Below, one piece after another: positions 61,609 to 64,000 of a stretch of DNA of 64,000 bases. Numbering within the stretch: position 1 is the first letter of the stretch; each line of letters opens with the position of its first letter. The notes under the pieces were generated by a model. It had not been told where the DNA came from, ran no database searches, and was given only the letters and a program-made list of their open reading frames with translations. The position numbers and the translations under genes were made by a program. Source of the stretch: Pseudoalteromonas sp. MSK9-3 (GTDB taxonomy: Bacteria; Pseudomonadota; Gammaproteobacteria; Enterobacterales; Alteromonadaceae); contig NZ_MIET01000055.1 in the NCBI RefSeq assembly GCF_003590335.1, positions 1 through 64,000 of the forward strand. The letters run 5' to 3'.

Positions 61609-62393
61609 CTATCTTTTCCAGCTAGAAATAAGCGGTTAAAGTTTTCTACACTGATGTTAGCGATATGTTCAATTGTTTGACCGCGTAATTTTGCGACAGT
61701 GTTGGCTACTTCATGAATAAACATAGGTTCGTTACGACGAGACTTAGGTTTTGGAGATAAGCTACGAGGCAACAAGTAGGGTGCATCTGTTTCTAGGAGC
61801 AGCTTATCATCAGGGATAAGTGGTACTAAAGATTGTAATTCAGCACCGCGACGTTCATCACATACCCATCCGGTAATGCCAATATATAAGCCATAATCGA
61901 GGTAGAACTCCAGTGCTTCTCGATTGCCAGTGAAGCAATGTAAAACGCCCTTCACTGAGGTGTTTTTTAAGTGTGCTTTCATGGCTGAGAATGCATCACG
62001 TTCATGCAGATAGACGGGCATTTTGGTTATCTTGGCAAGTGCGAGATGTTGTTCAAATACACTTTGCTGTATAGCTCTAGGCGAAAAATCTCTATTGAAA
62101 TCAAGCCCACACTCTCCAATGGCAATAACCTCCTTTTGCGTTAAGAGCTGTTGGATTTGGGGAATAAAGTCATCAGTTGCTTCTTTAGCATCATGTGGAT
62201 GAACCCCAGCAGTACTGACAACGTTAAACTCTTGGGCAAGTGCTAAGCTGGCTTGGGAATCACTCACATTGCTGCCAATGAGAAGCATGTTTGAAACGCC
62301 AGCTTCTTTTGCTCTAGCAACAATATCGCTGCGCTTATCATCATACTGTGAATTGGTTAAGTTAACCCCAGCGTCAATAAAGTTGTGGGCCAT
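61605..62393 (-). CDS. tatD: TatD-family metal-dependent DNase
   Basis: The 262-aa TIM-barrel metallohydrolase has FIDAGVNLTN at the N-terminus (the usual HxH is altered to DAGVN, as in TatD proper), GVHPHD, GECGLDFNRD (metal Glu), PVYLHERDA, HCFTGN and LLETDAPYLLP (metal Asp). TatD proteins are 3'-5' exonucleases, not part of the Tat translocon. It lies 75 bp after tatC. Translationally coupled to the cyclase gene. Confidence 0.92.
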   Translation of the reverse strand: MAHNFIDAGVNLTNSQYDDKRSDIVARAKEAGVSNMLLIGSNVSDSQASLALAQEFNVVSTAGVHPHDAKEATDDFIPQIQQLLTQKEVIAIGECGLDFNRDFSPRAIQQSVFEQHLALAKITKMPVYLHERDAFSAMKAHLKNTSVKGVLHCFTGNREALEFYLDYGLYIGITGWVCDERRGAELQSLVPLIPDDKLLLETDAPYLLPRSLSPKPKSRRNEPMFIHEVANTVAKLRGQTIEHIANISVENFNRLFLAGKDR

Positions 62394-62468
62394 TAGATAG
62401 CTCGTTTTACTTCACACTGCGATATGCAGCGAGCGTTAAAGATAAAGTGTTTTGTGCTATGCCTTTGT

Positions 62469-63212
62469 TCATTGCTCATGTTCCACTGTGTCTGCTTTCT
62501 TTGAATAGAAGATAGCCAGCACCAACCCCAACTCAAATAAGAGCAGCATCGGTAATGCTAGCAAGGTTTGCGAAAGTACATCGGGTGGCGTTAAAAACAT
62601 AGCAATAACAAACGCACCAACCACAATATAAGGACGTTTTTCCTTTAGGCTTTTAATATCTGTAGCCCCACTCCAACACAAAACCATAATAGCGACAGGG
62701 ATTTCGAAAGCAACGCCAAAAGCAAAAAACAATTTAAGGGCAAATGCGAGGTAGCTACTAATGTCAGGGGAGAGGGTCATCATTTCAGGCCCTACGCTTG
62801 TGAAAAAGCCGAGAATGATAGGTAAAACCACAAAGTAACAAAATGAAATACCTGCATAAAATAATAATATACTAGAACACAGGATGGGGATAAGCATACG
62901 CTTTTCATGCTTATAGAGGCCAGGTGCGATAAAGCTCCACACCTGATGTAAAATCATAGGCACTGCTGAAAATAAGGCGACGAACAACGTCAGTTTAAAG
63001 GGGGCGAAAAAAGGTGCGGTTACATCCGTGGCTATCATCGTGCTATTGGCAGGAAGGTTCGCAACTAAAGGAGCTGCAACAAATGCATAAATATCATTGG
63101 CAAAATAGACCAAGGCGATAAATATTACCAAAATGCTTAATATCGCTTTCATCAAACGATTGCGCAGCTCAATTAAGTGACCGATGAAGCCGCTTTGTTG
63201 CGTATCTGACAT
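62469..63212 (-). CDS. tatC: Sec-independent protein translocase TatC
   Basis: The 247-aa protein has six membrane helices and TatC signatures: IGHLIELRNRLMKAI (HL.ELR), a conserved FxxPL-like stretch (FVAAPLVANLP), YKHEKR, ALKLFFAFGVAFEIPV (conserved Glu) and a late MFLTPPDVLSQ. TatC recognises twin-arginine signal peptides and, with TatB, forms the receptor complex. It lies 32 bp after tatB. Confidence 0.96.
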   Translation of the reverse strand: MSDTQQSGFIGHLIELRNRLMKAILSILVIFIALVYFANDIYAFVAAPLVANLPANSTMIATDVTAPFFAPFKLTLFVALFSAVPMILHQVWSFIAPGLYKHEKRMLIPILCSSILLFYAGISFCYFVVLPIILGFFTSVGPEMMTLSPDISSYLAFALKLFFAFGVAFEIPVAIMVLCWSGATDIKSLKEKRPYIVVGAFVIAMFLTPPDVLSQTLLALPMLLLFELGLVLAIFYSKKADTVEHEQ

Positions 63213-63244
63213 AGTGTACTCATTACTCTAATTGGTCACAGAGG

Positions 63245-63556
63245 TTACTCTTTACCTGACTGCTTAGTATTATTCTTATAGCTATGCTGTACAGATTCAG
63301 CTGCTTTTTGAAGTTCCTCGACAGACTGCTTTACCGTTGATGATAAGTCTGCCATGTTTTGCTCTTCCGCTTTTTTTAAGTTGCTGTGGAGTTCATGAAC
63401 ACGCAACTCTTCATTTACTTCCGCTTTTACTGAGTTAGCCATGGATTTGATGGTTTTAATCCATCGACTAACTGTTCTGATCGCGACAGGTAAACGCTCT
63501 GGGCCAAGTACAATCAAACCGACGATTAACACAACGGCTAATTCCCACATTCCCAT
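63245..63556 (-). CDS. tatB: Sec-independent protein translocase TatB
   Basis: The 103-aa protein has an N-terminal membrane helix with the conserved Glu and LVLGPERLP hinge (MWELAVVLIVGLIVLGPERL), then an amphipathic helix (AIRTVSRWIKTIK) and a charged tail. TatB couples TatC to TatA. The tail is shorter than in E. coli TatB (171 aa), which is common. It lies 5 bp after tatA. Confidence 0.94.
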   Translation of the reverse strand: MGMWELAVVLIVGLIVLGPERLPVAIRTVSRWIKTIKSMANSVKAEVNEELRVHELHSNLKKAEEQNMADLSSTVKQSVEELQKAAESVQHSYKNNTKQSGKE

Positions 63557-63561
63557 GACGG

Positions 63562-63789
63562 TTAAACCTTATCCTTTTGCTTCTCAGCTGCTTCTTGCTG
63601 TTGTTGTGTGGTTTGGTCTTTTAACTGCTCGGGTGCTTTGTTGTCTTCATCAGAGACTGCTTTTTTAAACCCTTTTACAGCATTACCTAAATCACCACCA
63701 ATACCGCGTAGCTTTTTTGTGCCAAATAACAAAACTATGATGGCTAAAACAATTAATAGTTGCCAAATACTTATCCCGCCGAAACCCAT
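63562..63789 (-). CDS. tatA: Sec-independent protein translocase TatA
   Basis: The 75-aa pore-forming subunit has the N-terminal helix ISIWQLLIVLAIIVLLFGTKKL, the FGTKKLR hinge, the amphipathic helix GDLGNAVKGFKKAVSD and an acidic/Gln-rich tail. First gene of tatABC, directly downstream of ubiB as in many gammaproteobacteria. Confidence 0.95.
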   Translation of the reverse strand: MGFGGISIWQLLIVLAIIVLLFGTKKLRGIGGDLGNAVKGFKKAVSDEDNKAPEQLKDQTTQQQQEAAEKQKDKV

Positions 63790-63852
63790 ATTTACTCCGT
63801 TGATAATGAACTGTAGTTGTTAAAAATGATTATACGCTGAGTGTATAAAATA

Positions 63853-64000
63853 TCATCCTGTTTTACGCCATGCGGCGATAAATAACCCTGTTGATACCAG
63901 CATTGTTAAGCTGGCCGCCATTGCATCATTTGCTAAGTACAACAAACAACTGGTGATTGTTGTACTGCATGCCAACATGCCTAAGAGCATCTGCTTTGTA
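63853..64000 (-). CDS. ubiB: 3' end of ubiB (partial)
   Basis: The minus-strand frame open to the window edge ends in TGA at 63855-63853. The ~48 visible residues are one or two hydrophobic helices (MLLGMLACSTTITSCLLYLA, SLTMLVSTGLFIAAWRKTG). The C-terminal membrane hairpin and final WRKT match UbiB-type kinases of ubiquinone synthesis (E. coli UbiB ends WRKTR). The conserved order ubiB-tatA-tatB-tatC supports the call. The kinase-like domain lies outside the window. Confidence 0.8.
   Translation of the reverse strand, partial: TKQMLLGMLACSTTITSCLLYLANDAMAASLTMLVSTGLFIAAWRKTG

Overview
The window reads as chromosomal DNA of a marine gammaproteobacterium close to Pseudoalteromonas (Alteromonadales). 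This rests on the ubiB-tatA-tatB-tatC-tatD...hemB block, moderately low GC, a gene set rich in secreted hydrolases and exporters, and dispersed palindromic repeats. The genus is inferred from overall resemblance, not from a search. No rRNA, tRNA, CRISPR array, prophage or insertion sequence was found.

Layout. 1-610 is an array of five ~98-bp repeat units, each carrying a CCTGAA/TTCAGG hairpin. 751-9367 holds a FG-GAP propeller protein, a secreted sphingomyelinase-like phosphodiesterase, a DksA paralogue with only two zinc cysteines, a WYL regulator divergent from a DUF1579-like protein, a RhlE-type helicase, an orphan gene, and a membrane glutaredoxin paired with a small secreted six-cysteine peptide. 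9706-16225 holds DUF3297, a chemoreceptor, YbaN, an AhpD-like protein, a porin and a hexose-6-phosphate mutarotase.

16286-37993 is dominated by two paralogous NtrC-type regulator/histidine kinase pairs and two MacB-like ABC exporters (adaptor, ATPase, long FtsX permease). The exporters diverge from a 376-bp region that carries sigma-54-like promoters in both directions. Both regulators have GAFTDA in place of the canonical GAFTGA sigma-54 contact loop. The second exporter's adaptor gene is frameshifted, and so is a large metalloprotease/propeller/barrel gene, at a run of ten A. A secreted trypsin-like protease with PKD and PPC domains, a TPR lipoprotein and a PQ-loop membrane protein lie between them. 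38173-42492 is an RND efflux pair. 42641-49062 holds a chitin-module-like orphan, oligopeptidase B, a STAS-like protein, Dps, a lipase-like hydrolase, YaeQ and RbgA/YlqF.

The most striking region is 49175-50680. It has no protein gene but four tandem minus-strand small RNA genes, in the order A-B-A-B. Each has a TTGACA-N17-GATAAT promoter overlapped by a Fur-box-like palindrome, a ~200-216 nt body, and a strong intrinsic terminator. All share a 46-nt core containing ACATTGCTCA, which matches the RyhB seed, so they are read as a fourfold RyhB-type iron-responsive sRNA cluster. Types A and B also present the same C-rich loop (CGCCCC) on stems of different sequence, which is covariation evidence for a second functional loop.

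50840-54178 is a four-gene operon: a tandem-duplicated secreted beta-domain protein, a serine hydrolase, a LytS-type kinase and a LytTR regulator. A GntP-family permease, a second-type EF-G and a small membrane protein follow. The window ends with hemB, a diguanylate cyclase, tatD, tatC, tatB, tatA and the 3' end of ubiB, all on the minus strand.
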